From the NCBI GenBank assembly GCA_965369945.1, contig CBDUST010000030.1, positions 1 through 25,687 of the forward strand: a stretch of 25,687 nt of DNA. The letters run 5' to 3'. Positions 7,188-13,817 of the stretch are shown piece by piece (position 1 is the first letter of the stretch; each line of letters opens with the position of its first letter). The DNA is from JADFNO01 sp965369945 (GTDB lineage: Bacteria; Planctomycetota; Phycisphaerae; Phycisphaerales; SM1A02). Below the pieces are notes generated by a model. It saw only the letters and a program-made list of their open reading frames with translations. It had not been told where the DNA came from and searched no databases. A program made the translations under genes and the position numbers.

Positions 7188-7838
7188 TTAGCCGGGTCTG
7201 TCCCAAATGTCCCTGTTTCGGAGCGCAATCGGCGCGTCGAAGATCTCTTTGAGCACCACCAGACGGCGCAAAAGTTGCGGGGTGATGGTCCGAGCATCAA
7301 GGGATAAGAAGGGCCTGCTAGCCGCCTTGGGACGGGCGGATGCGGCGGGCTTAGCGTGCAAATCCACAAGTCGTTTCCGTTCAACTGGTTGCGCCGCGGG
7401 CTTCTTGCTTACCGTACGACGCGGCACCGGTTGTGGGCGAGTCTTTCTCGTGACCGACGGCCGAGCTGGGGCTGGTCGAGTCACAGGCCTCTTCGGCTGC
7501 GGAGCAGGGGCACGGAAAGCGGATGGGCGCGTGGCAGGTGTAGCTGAAGAGGCTGGACCGATGCGGGCCTGTGACGTGGAAACGGCAGACCGCCGCTGCT
7601 CGGACCGACCGCGTAGCTCCTCCAATTGAGCCTGGCGACGGGCAGCCAGCTGTTCCAATCGGCTCGAACCGGGGCTAGAGGGGGGGCGGGACGCAGCGCT
7701 GCGCTGCGTGGGGCTACCAAGTCGATCCAACCCTTGCTGCCGCTGCTTGCGTGCCTTCTGGTTTCGCTTCTGCAGGATCGGACCGATCACGTTGGCCGCG
7801 ATAATGATCAAGAATACAAGCCAACCGAAATTCTTCAT
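7188..7838 (-). CDS. Single-pass membrane protein with Pro/Arg/Ala-rich linker
   Basis: A 216-residue protein. The ATG at 7838 starts directly before a hydrophobic helix (NFGWLVFLIIIAANVIGPIL, residues 3-22); the longer reading frame upstream overlaps the neighbouring gene and is not needed. A basic, glutamine-rich stretch follows the helix, then a long low-complexity Pro/Ala/Arg/Ser linker (about 45-170) and a short ordered-looking tail, LLRRLVVLKEIFDAPIALR, at the C-terminus. Tails of this type (V-L-K-E-I-[LF]-x-x-P-x-A-L-R) recur in planctomycete hypothetical proteins as far as I recall. The topology suggests a membrane-anchored cytoplasmic tail used as a docking motif. The function is unknown. 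Confidence 0.7.
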   Translation of the reverse strand: MKNFGWLVFLIIIAANVIGPILQKRNQKARKQRQQGLDRLGSPTQRSAASRPPSSPGSSRLEQLAARRQAQLEELRGRSEQRRSAVSTSQARIGPASSATPATRPSAFRAPAPQPKRPVTRPAPARPSVTRKTRPQPVPRRTVSKKPAAQPVERKRLVDLHAKPAASARPKAASRPFLSLDARTITPQLLRRLVVLKEIFDAPIALRNRDIWDRPG

Positions 7839-7873
7839 GCGATACCACTCTGTCTCGCAGCTCGAGCCGTGTT

Positions 7874-8464
7874 CTACGAACGGACAGTGACCGAAACCGC
7901 AATCAGCGGCGCCTTTCGCGTTTGCAACTGTTTGATGACCGCGTAAGTTCCGAAGATCGCGCCGGACCACACCAGATCAGCAATCAACTTCTTGGCAAGG
8001 AATGGCAAGGCCAAGCCGTAACACGTCAAGAGGCCGTCCAATGTTTGGGGGTAATAACTCGATCCGAGCCACACCGCAAAATTCGTCGCCACGTAGAAGA
8101 TCATCGCTGCGACCAAAGCGCTGCCGCCTACCCGAACAGGGCTAAGACGCTTCTTCAACAGTGGTGCGAACACTAACGGGAATAGGAGCGCAACATAGAT
8201 CGTGATCCTCAGACCCAGCGGTGTGGTCTCTAGGAAGGCATCGGAAATGAGCATGATTCCTAAAGGAACGGTTGCGGCGACAACTCGTCGGCGAAAGAAG
8301 AAACCTGCAAATAAAGCAATCGCTGCCACAGGTGTGAAGTTACTCACATGGGGCAATAGTCGACATGCGATTCCAAGCACCAAGAGCACCAAAAACACAT
8401 CGAAGATTCGCGGGGTGAGGTTCCGACGGAATACCGAATGGTCTTGCATCAAATGTGCCCTCAT
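7874..8464 (-). CDS. DUF6580-like integral membrane protein
   Basis: A 196-residue protein with about five hydrophobic segments: residues about 20-37, 45-58, 60-80, 88-103 and 115-135, with a further one near 165-182. The segment RLLPHVSNFTPVAAIALFAG (35-54) is typical of the DUF6580 family, whose members resemble the S-components of ECF-type vitamin transporters. No ECF ATPase is adjacent, so a transport role is only a suggestion. The first ATG at 8464 is used; a second in-frame ATG six codons in would also work. The gene lies on the same strand as, and just upstream of, the 7838-7188 gene with a 35-nt gap, so the two are probably co-transcribed. Confidence 0.8.
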   Translation of the reverse strand: MRAHLMQDHSVFRRNLTPRIFDVFLVLLVLGIACRLLPHVSNFTPVAAIALFAGFFFRRRVVAATVPLGIMLISDAFLETTPLGLRITIYVALLFPLVFAPLLKKRLSPVRVGGSALVAAMIFYVATNFAVWLGSSYYPQTLDGLLTCYGLALPFLAKKLIADLVWSGAIFGTYAVIKQLQTRKAPLIAVSVTVRS

Positions 8465-8651
8465 AACTCGCCAAGACTATCGTAGCACCGGAAATTCAGA
8501 TCGGACGGTCAGGATCTCTAGGAGTTGATCGACCCATCATCGCCATGCCCTATTGGACTGGGCTTGATACCGGGCCGTCAAGTCCAGAATCGGCGTGAAC
8601 CGATTTACAAATCGGCTGTTGGCGTCCACAGACCGGAATTCGGCTCGCCGC

Positions 8652-8681
8652 TTGACCAAAGTGGGTCGCCGCTCGTACATT
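8652..8681 (+). promoter_or_regulatory. Candidate sigma-70 promoter for the 8728 gene
   Basis: TTGACC (8652-8657), an 18-nt spacer and TACATT (8676-8681), with a leader of about 40 nt to the ATG at 8728. The DUF6580-like gene diverges on the other side of this spacer. Confidence 0.45.
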
Positions 8682-8727
8682 GCCCTACGGGCAGCGATAC
8701 AGTGGCGATCATATAAAGGCCCACCTC

Positions 8728-9468
8728 ATGTCACTGCTGACCGATCTGAAAAACCGATTTCTACGAAGGAAGCAGCCCGTGGTTGTTGACCTCACCCAAA
8801 CGCAGGCTGGCGGGCTTGCCGCCGAGGCGGTCCAAGCGGCTGAGCCATCTCAGTCGTCTGCCGTCGCGCAGACCGCTGAGCCCAAGTCCGCCAAGATCAA
8901 ACCATCGCCTGCGCCGCGCCGATCCAACGACGACATCGCCTCGGCCCTGCGCGAGATCACCGAGCGCGTCGACACGCAGTCCGAGCAGATGCGGCAACTG
9001 GTCCAGTTGCAGGAGCAAGTTCCGCGTGCACTGGACACGTTGGGTAACGTCAACCGCCACAACGCACAACTCGTCGAGCTATCTACGGATCAACTCGAGA
9101 GTTCCAAGTCGCAATACTCCAGCCTCAATACTGCACTCGGCCAAATCAAGGGATCATCCGAACACCAGATCGAAGTGCTCGGTCTCATTCAGCAACAGAC
9201 CGACGCCACAACGCGTTGTGTGCGCGAGATCGTCGAGTCAATGGAAACCATCAATCGAGGTCTCGCTGAGATTTCGGACAATGTTCGCGGGGCGGTCGAC
9301 ATGATCTCGGTTCTGGATCGATCCGGCGAAGATGCCCAAAGCAGGCTTGGCGATTTTGTGGCCAAAACTCAACGATGGACAGTCCTAGCCATGGCTGGTT
9401 GCGCTGCGGCTTCGATCCTTGCGGTCATCGTCGCCGCCGTCGCGCTCATCCAACGAACGGGCGGATAG
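8728..9468 (+). CDS. Coiled-coil protein with C-terminal membrane anchor
   Basis: A 246-residue protein. The ATG at 8728 was chosen because AAAGG lies upstream and the earlier frame is compositionally unlike the rest. After a basic N-terminus (LKNRFLRRK) comes an Ala/Ser/Glu-rich linker, then a long heptad-type helical region (about 70-210) full of Gln, Glu, Leu and Ser, resembling the helical bundles of chemoreceptor signalling domains or phage-shock-like proteins but without the conserved receptor hairpin tip. A single hydrophobic helix (about 218-242, AMAGCAAASILAVIVAAVAL) ends the protein, giving a tail-anchored topology with the coiled coil in the cytoplasm. The function is unknown; it could be structural or a signalling scaffold. 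Confidence 0.75.
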   Translation: MSLLTDLKNRFLRRKQPVVVDLTQTQAGGLAAEAVQAAEPSQSSAVAQTAEPKSAKIKPSPAPRRSNDDIASALREITERVDTQSEQMRQLVQLQEQVPRALDTLGNVNRHNAQLVELSTDQLESSKSQYSSLNTALGQIKGSSEHQIEVLGLIQQQTDATTRCVREIVESMETINRGLAEISDNVRGAVDMISVLDRSGEDAQSRLGDFVAKTQRWTVLAMAGCAAASILAVIVAAVALIQRTGG

Positions 9469-9475
9469 GAATATC

Positions 9476-9634
9476 TCACCGCAGAGACGCAGGGGACGCA
9501 GAGAAGGAATCTGGCTAAGACACAGACAGTAGCTGAGAGGTGCTAGCTGAGGGACGAGCATTTCTACGGCGTTCTATTCTCTGCTCTTTCACTATCCCTG
9601 TCTTTCCTCTGCGATCTCTGCGTCTCTGCGGTGA
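9476..9634. repeat. Inverted-repeat element with CGCAGAGACGCAG arms
   Basis: The left arm begins TCACCGCAGAGACGCAG (9476-9492) and is matched by its complement at the right end, CTGCGTCTCTGCGGTGA (9618-9634). Pairing continues imperfectly for about 30 bp per arm. The CGCAGAGACGCAG motif is a familiar dispersed intergenic repeat in many bacterial genomes. The interior carries no gene. The element fills the gap between two convergent genes. Confidence 0.8.
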
Positions 9635-9651
9635 ATCTTCTTCTGGTTGAG

Positions 9652-11469
9652 CTATGCCGTGCTGATGAGTTGGGTTTGCGTGAGTCGTTGATACAGATCG
9701 CAGTTGCGCAATAACGCCTCGTGTTTTCCATCGGCGATGATGCGCCCCGAATCCATCACGATGATCCGGTCAGCGTTGAGCACTGTTGAAAGTCGATGCG
9801 CAATGAGCAACGACGTACGCCCCTGGCAGAATTCCGCCAGCGCCTGGTTGATCAGCGATTCAGACTCCGCATCGATTTGGCTCGTTGCTTCATCAAGTAT
9901 GAGGATCGTTGGGTCGCGCAGGATCGCCCGGGCGATCGCCAACCGCTGGCGCTGTCCGCCGGAAAGCGACGCACCTTGCTCGGCGATGTTGGCTTCGTAT
10001 CCGCCGGGGATATCGAGTATGAATTCTTCAGCATGAGCACGTCGCGCAGCATCGATGATCTGCTCCCTCGGCACCAAGCCCGCGCCGAATGCGATGTTCT
10101 GGGCGATCGTCCCGCGAAACAGAACCGTCTCCTGCGTTACGACACCGATCTGTCGCCGAAGGCTCTTGAGGTTTACCGAATTGATATCGACTCCGTCGAT
10201 GAGCACCCGACCGGCCTTGGGTTGCAGTAGCCGCGGAATCAAACTTACCAAGGTTGTCTTGCCCGAACCGTTGGGGCCGACAATCGCCACACGCTGGCCG
10301 TGCTCAATCGTGAGTGACACGTTCTCCAGGGCGGGGCGATCCGCACCGGGATAGATCATCGTGACCGCATCAAGTTCGATCGAGTTACTGTGGGCCGACA
10401 GCTTGGGCCTCTTCATCGCGTGCGGCGCTTCGCGCTGTTCGGCCAAGATATCGGCCAGGCGACGGGCCGGCGCCGATGCGGCTTGCATCTCGTTGACCAA
10501 CCCCGCCAGTGGTCGAAACGACGCCCCCGCAACCGCAAGCGCGCCCAGCGCGAGGATGAATTTTTCAATCGGCAAGTTGCCCGCAATGATCAGCTTGGCC
10601 GCCGCAACCGCCAGCCCTCCAATAACCAACACCGCCAGTGTCTCAGCCAGCGGTGCTGTTAGCGCCCGCGCGGTTCGCACACGTAATTCCGCGGATACGA
10701 CCTTCTTATTGATTCGGTGAAACCAATTTCCCGCCTGGCGTTCACCGGTGTTCACCTTGACCGCGCGCAAGCCGTGCAGCGTTTCCGTCGCTATGCGCAA
10801 TAACCCTTCTTGTGCTTCAAGTGCCCCGCGCGTTCCACGACGAATTCGCTTGCCGAGTTTGCGCAGCACGATCATCATCAGTGGAGCAGCGACTATCGCC
10901 GCGAGCGTCAACGGCCAATGGATGATCAACGCAGCGATGAACGCAGCAATCCCCTTGAGCACGTGCGTTACGGACTTGCTGACCAGGGCGATCAGGCCAC
11001 GCTGCAATTCGGCCGCATCGCGGATCATGCGCGCGATGAATTCGGACGGCCCGCGCTGAATGACCCGGGTCAACGGCATGTGAATGACATGGTGAAATAC
11101 GTCCCGGCGGACGCGCGCGATCGTGGTCGTCGCCAGCGTTTGGCTGATGTATTGGTGCATGAAGTTGGCGATGCCGCCGAAGACTGTGAGGAAGGCGATG
11201 ACGCCGATGATCAGCAGCACACCCTGGAAGCGGTCGGTCGGGAGCTGATCAATCAGACCCTGTGGGATGGTGAGCCAATGTTCTTTTTGGTTGAAGGCCT
11301 GGGCCTGAGCCACAAGCGAGTCGTCCTCAAGGATCGACTTGAGCATGGGCCCGAGACTGAGCAGTCCCACGCCGAGCCCGCCTGCGGAAATCATGGCAAA
11401 GACAAACGCCCACGCCACGATCGCGCGGCGGCGGAACATCTGTCGGGCGAAGAACCAGAAGGCGCTCAT
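9652..11469 (-). CDS. ABC exporter, MsbA/MDR type (fused membrane and ATPase domains)
   Basis: A 605-residue half-transporter that would work as a homodimer in the inner membrane. The N-terminal membrane domain (about 1-330) has six predicted helices. The ATPase domain carries Walker A GPNGSGKTT (398-406), the Q-loop Gln446, signature LSGGQ (502-506), Walker B ILILDE (522-527) and the H-loop His558. The ATG at 11469 is used; an in-frame TTG lies 6 nt upstream. Related proteins export lipid A, other lipids or drugs; the substrate cannot be read here. The gene is monocistronic, between the CGCAGAGACGCAG element and a palindromic element. A -10-like TACTAT or AATACT lies 5-7 nt before the ATG. 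Confidence 0.93.
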   Translation of the reverse strand: MSAFWFFARQMFRRRAIVAWAFVFAMISAGGLGVGLLSLGPMLKSILEDDSLVAQAQAFNQKEHWLTIPQGLIDQLPTDRFQGVLLIIGVIAFLTVFGGIANFMHQYISQTLATTTIARVRRDVFHHVIHMPLTRVIQRGPSEFIARMIRDAAELQRGLIALVSKSVTHVLKGIAAFIAALIIHWPLTLAAIVAAPLMMIVLRKLGKRIRRGTRGALEAQEGLLRIATETLHGLRAVKVNTGERQAGNWFHRINKKVVSAELRVRTARALTAPLAETLAVLVIGGLAVAAAKLIIAGNLPIEKFILALGALAVAGASFRPLAGLVNEMQAASAPARRLADILAEQREAPHAMKRPKLSAHSNSIELDAVTMIYPGADRPALENVSLTIEHGQRVAIVGPNGSGKTTLVSLIPRLLQPKAGRVLIDGVDINSVNLKSLRRQIGVVTQETVLFRGTIAQNIAFGAGLVPREQIIDAARRAHAEEFILDIPGGYEANIAEQGASLSGGQRQRLAIARAILRDPTILILDEATSQIDAESESLINQALAEFCQGRTSLLIAHRLSTVLNADRIIVMDSGRIIADGKHEALLRNCDLYQRLTQTQLISTA

Positions 11470-11522
11470 GGGCAATAGTATTGTCGGTTCGAGGGGATTG
11501 GTACAGCGAGCGAAGGGTTAGT

Positions 11523-11639
11523 AGCGAGCCGCGGCGTCCCCGCCCGCGGTTGGCGTATCAGTTGAGAATGCTGACGTCGCGCAATGTAGAGTGCACGGTA
11601 TGCGATCGACAACCGGGCTCGGGGACGAGCCGGCTCGCT
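11523..11639. repeat. Palindromic element A downstream of aroA
   Basis: A 117-bp element bounded by the 8-bp inverted ends AGCGAGCC (11523-11530) and GGCTCGCT (11632-11639). Its first 27 bases (11523-11549) are identical to the first 27 bases of element B (13014-13040) on the far side of aroA. The interior contains CCGCGG...CCGCGG pairing. It carries no gene. Confidence 0.75.
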
Positions 11640-11643
11640 GGCT

Positions 11644-12996
11644 CTATTGATAGAGTTTTGCGAAATCTCGCCAGAATGTTGGGTAGCTCTTACTCACACA
11701 GGCGGGGTTTTCTATCGAGATTCCCGGTCGTGCCAGGCCGAGGACGCCGAACGCCATCGCCATGCGGTGATCGTTGTACGTCTCGATAACGACGGGATCG
11801 TTGTGGCGAGTCGAGGGGTCGATCGTAATCGAGTCGTCCGTGGTTTCGATCGTGCAGCCGATCTTGCGCAACTCGTTGGCCAGCGCCGCAATGCGATCGG
11901 TTTCTTTGTGGCGGAGTGTGTGGAGACCGGTGAGTGTGGACGGACTAATTGCCATTGCCAACACTGTGGCGAGAGTCATCGCCCCATCAGGCATTGTGGA
12001 GCAGTCACACGCAATGCCCTTGTACTTGGCCAAACCGCCCAACAAAATCTCATCTCGACCAAAATCCGGGAAATCGGCCAACTGACACAATTCGCGAACA
12101 GTCTCAAGATCAGGCTGCCACAATGCATGGCCGATCCCGTAAACGAGGTACTCAGCCTTTGGCGTGAGGACGGTCGCAGCGCACCAATAGGCGGCACTAC
12201 CTGCATCACAGTCCACGAAGAATTGACTACTTTTCAAGTCCTGATGTGGCAGCTCCACACTATCCGGCATAGCTTTGCGCGACGGTGGTCGCGAGAATAT
12301 GTCTCGCTTTCGCCTGCGCTTTTCCTGAAGAGACCAGTCTCGAAGCGTGTCAAGTGTGAGGATGACGTAGGCGGAACTTGTCACCGGCTCCTCGAATTTG
12401 ACTTTTATCCCACTAGGAAGAACTGAGGCCACGAGCATTAGCGCGGAGATGAACTGACTGCTCGCAGTACTTCCGATCTCAATCTCACCACCCGTAAACT
12501 CCGTACTCGGCACCACGCGCACCGGCAATCTTCCCTCCTCCTCCACATACTCAATCGTCGCGCCGAGTTTGCGCAGCATGTCTACGCCCTCGGCGATCGG
12601 CCGCTCGCGCATTCGTTTTGAACCATCCACAACGACCGGCTCGGCGGCCAGGCACGCGCAAGCGATCATGAATCGCGTCGGAGCGCCGCCGTCGCCGAGG
12701 TTGACGGCGCCGCCGCGCGGAAATCGGCCGTTCACGCCCTTGATGTGGACATCGGCGCCATCCCAGCGAGCCTCAGCCCCGAGCGTGCATAGCGCATCGA
12801 GCAGTTTGTCGGTGTCATCGGCGCGCAGCGGCCGAATGATCTTCGATTCCCCATCGGCCAGCGCCGCCAGGACATACGCCCGGCAGGTGATGCTCTTACT
12901 ACCGGGGGGCGTGATCGTGACGTCAAACGGCTTCGATAATGGCTCGATCGGCAGCGGATCGGGCAGCTGGTCCAATGGCAGCGTGTAGTCGATCAC
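11644..12996 (-). CDS. aroA: 3-phosphoshikimate 1-carboxyvinyltransferase (EPSP synthase)
   Basis: A 450-residue enzyme that joins shikimate-3-phosphate and phosphoenolpyruvate, the sixth shikimate-pathway step. Visible signatures: PPGSKSITCRA (30-40), RERPIAEGVDMLRKLGA, DCDAGSAAYW, LRHKETDRIAALANELRKIG and NDHRMAMAFG. The PEP/glyphosate loop is unusual: L-G-D-G-G-A-P-T-R-F at 100-109, where most enzymes have L-G-N-A-G-T-A-x-R. An Arg-rich stretch after LRDWSLQ (12265-12330) replaces the usual variable segment and makes the protein somewhat longer. The start is GTG at 12996, with a TATGAT 6 nt upstream and no ribosome binding site. The gene stands alone between two related palindromic elements. 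Confidence 0.93.
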   Translation of the reverse strand: MIDYTLPLDQLPDPLPIEPLSKPFDVTITPPGSKSITCRAYVLAALADGESKIIRPLRADDTDKLLDALCTLGAEARWDGADVHIKGVNGRFPRGGAVNLGDGGAPTRFMIACACLAAEPVVVDGSKRMRERPIAEGVDMLRKLGATIEYVEEEGRLPVRVVPSTEFTGGEIEIGSTASSQFISALMLVASVLPSGIKVKFEEPVTSSAYVILTLDTLRDWSLQEKRRRKRDIFSRPPSRKAMPDSVELPHQDLKSSQFFVDCDAGSAAYWCAATVLTPKAEYLVYGIGHALWQPDLETVRELCQLADFPDFGRDEILLGGLAKYKGIACDCSTMPDGAMTLATVLAMAISPSTLTGLHTLRHKETDRIAALANELRKIGCTIETTDDSITIDPSTRHNDPVVIETYNDHRMAMAFGVLGLARPGISIENPACVSKSYPTFWRDFAKLYQ

Positions 12997-13002
12997 GAGA
13001 CG

Positions 13003-13008
13003 ATCATA
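13003..13008 (-). promoter_or_regulatory. Candidate -10 hexamer for aroA
   Basis: Minus-strand TATGAT ends 6 nt before the GTG start codon of aroA, so the message may be leaderless. No Shine-Dalgarno sequence is visible, and the -35 would fall inside element B and is weak. Confidence 0.4.
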
Positions 13009-13013
13009 ATCCC

Positions 13014-13094
13014 AGCGAGCCGCGGCGTCCCCGCCCGCGGCCGATCGCCGTCAAGAGTTCGATTCTTGCAATGCGGACGTCGACCGGGCTCGCT
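13014..13094. repeat. Palindromic element B upstream of aroA
   Basis: An 81-bp relative of element A with the same orientation, the same first 27 bases and the same inverted ends (AGCGAGCC 13014-13021, GGCTCGCT 13087-13094). The interior differs and includes the small perfect hairpin CAAGA/TCTTG around GTTCGAT. Confidence 0.75.
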
Positions 13095-13099
13095 ACAAC

Positions 13100-13125
13100 G
13101 GTGGGTCAAGCCCACCGGCTAAACC
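13100..13125 (-). repeat. Hairpin next to the groES-like stop, diverged R1 copy
   Basis: GGTGGG/CCCACC (13100-13105 and 13111-13116) followed by GGCTAAACC. Read on the minus strand it is GGTTTAGCCGGTGGGCTTG..., a variant of the R1 family. It directly follows the stop of the GroES-like gene and may end transcription, though no U-run follows. Confidence 0.55.
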
Positions 13126-13442
13126 TATTCCTTGCGGAACACCGCGACCACATCCTTGATCGGGATCACGAACAGGCGATTGTCGCCCTCGAAGTCGACG
13201 GGAATGCTGTTCTTGGGGTTAAACAGCACGCGGTCGTACTGCTTGATGGGGTAGTCGTCATCGTTGTCCACTTGCGCGCTGACCGCCACGATCCGTCCGG
13301 TCAACGTGGGAATCTCGATCTTGTCCGGCAGATGGATGCCGACCTTCGTCACCTTCTTGTCCGCATCTTTGCGAATCAGTACGCGATTCCCGATCGGTTC
13401 GACGGTTTCGATCGCCCCGGTTGAGGATTTCGTCTTGGCCAT
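13125..13442 (-). CDS. GroES-like co-chaperonin family protein
   Basis: A 105-residue protein starting at ATG 13442; the longer upstream frame has unrelated composition. It follows the Cpn10 fold: VEPIGNRVLIRKDADKK (14-30), a mobile-loop-like T-K-V-G-I-H-L-P-D (32-40), LTGRIVAVSAQVDND (47-61), YDRVLFNPKNSIPVDFEGDNR (69-89) and FVIPIKDVVAVF. The mobile loop lacks the usual Gly-Gly-Ile (it has Val-Gly-Ile), and no groEL is adjacent, so this may be a paralogue rather than the main co-chaperonin. If functional it would cap a GroEL ring in the cytoplasm. A TATGAT lies 9 nt before the start. Confidence 0.85.
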   Translation of the reverse strand: MAKTKSSTGAIETVEPIGNRVLIRKDADKKVTKVGIHLPDKIEIPTLTGRIVAVSAQVDNDDDYPIKQYDRVLFNPKNSIPVDFEGDNRLFVIPIKDVVAVFRKE

Positions 13443-13451
13443 GGCGTTTAC

Positions 13452-13457
13452 ATCATA
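13452..13457 (-). promoter_or_regulatory. Candidate -10 hexamer for the GroES-like gene
   Basis: Minus-strand TATGAT ends 9 nt before the ATG at 13442, implying a leader of only a few bases. The -35 region is weak. Confidence 0.4.
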
Positions 13458-13656
13458 GATCGAAGCGTCATGGCATGCGCATGTGGGGTCGCGCAGTCGG
13501 CTGACGGCGCGGAGAACGGTTGATAGCACTGCTTCGTCGAATCATCTTCAGCCGGCGCGCCGCGCAGCCGAGATAACTACTGTCAGCGAATGCGACCGTG
13601 ATCGTCGCCATTTCCGCCAAGAATTGCGGGATATAGCAAGCCGTTCATCCACGAGT

Positions 13657-13691
13657 GGCAGCGGGTCCAGGCCTGCTGCCCTTCTTTTTTT
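13657..13691 (+). terminator. Terminator-like hairpin without an upstream gene
   Basis: GGCAGC (13657-13662) pairs with GCTGCC (13675-13680) with additional inner GG/CC pairing, then CTTC and seven T (13685-13691). A second small hairpin, GGCTTG/CAAGCC (13692-13706), follows. No plus-strand gene lies upstream, because the GroES-like gene diverges. It may end a small RNA or a chance transcript. Confidence 0.45.
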
Positions 13692-13714
13692 GGCTTGCGG
13701 CAAGCCCTAAGGGG

Positions 13715-13743
13715 TTGGCCGGGCAGACAATCCTAATTATGAT
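13715..13743 (+). promoter_or_regulatory. Promoter for 4-hydroxyphenylpyruvate dioxygenase
   Basis: TTGGCC (13715-13720), a 17-nt spacer and TATGAT (13738-13743), the best sigma-70-like match in this stretch. The start would be near 13750, giving a leader of about 68 nt before the ATG at 13818. Confidence 0.55.
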
Positions 13744-13817
13744 GCAGTGGTCCGCTTTGGTCACCCGTCTCTATGGCCTACACTCACGACGGGTTCTGTT
13801 AGAGGAGCGAGATCGTC

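Noticed and set aside
10810..11478. 222-codon plus-strand frame opposite the ABC exporter
   Set aside because: Antisense shadow; rich in His, Asp and Arg as expected from reversed codons.
11647..12426. 259-codon plus-strand frame opposite aroA
   Set aside because: It is the antisense shadow of a strongly supported enzyme gene.
13054..13076. T-arm-like hairpin CAAGA-GTTCGAT-TCTTG
   Set aside because: It lies inside palindromic element B; no cloverleaf can be completed, and element A lacks it.
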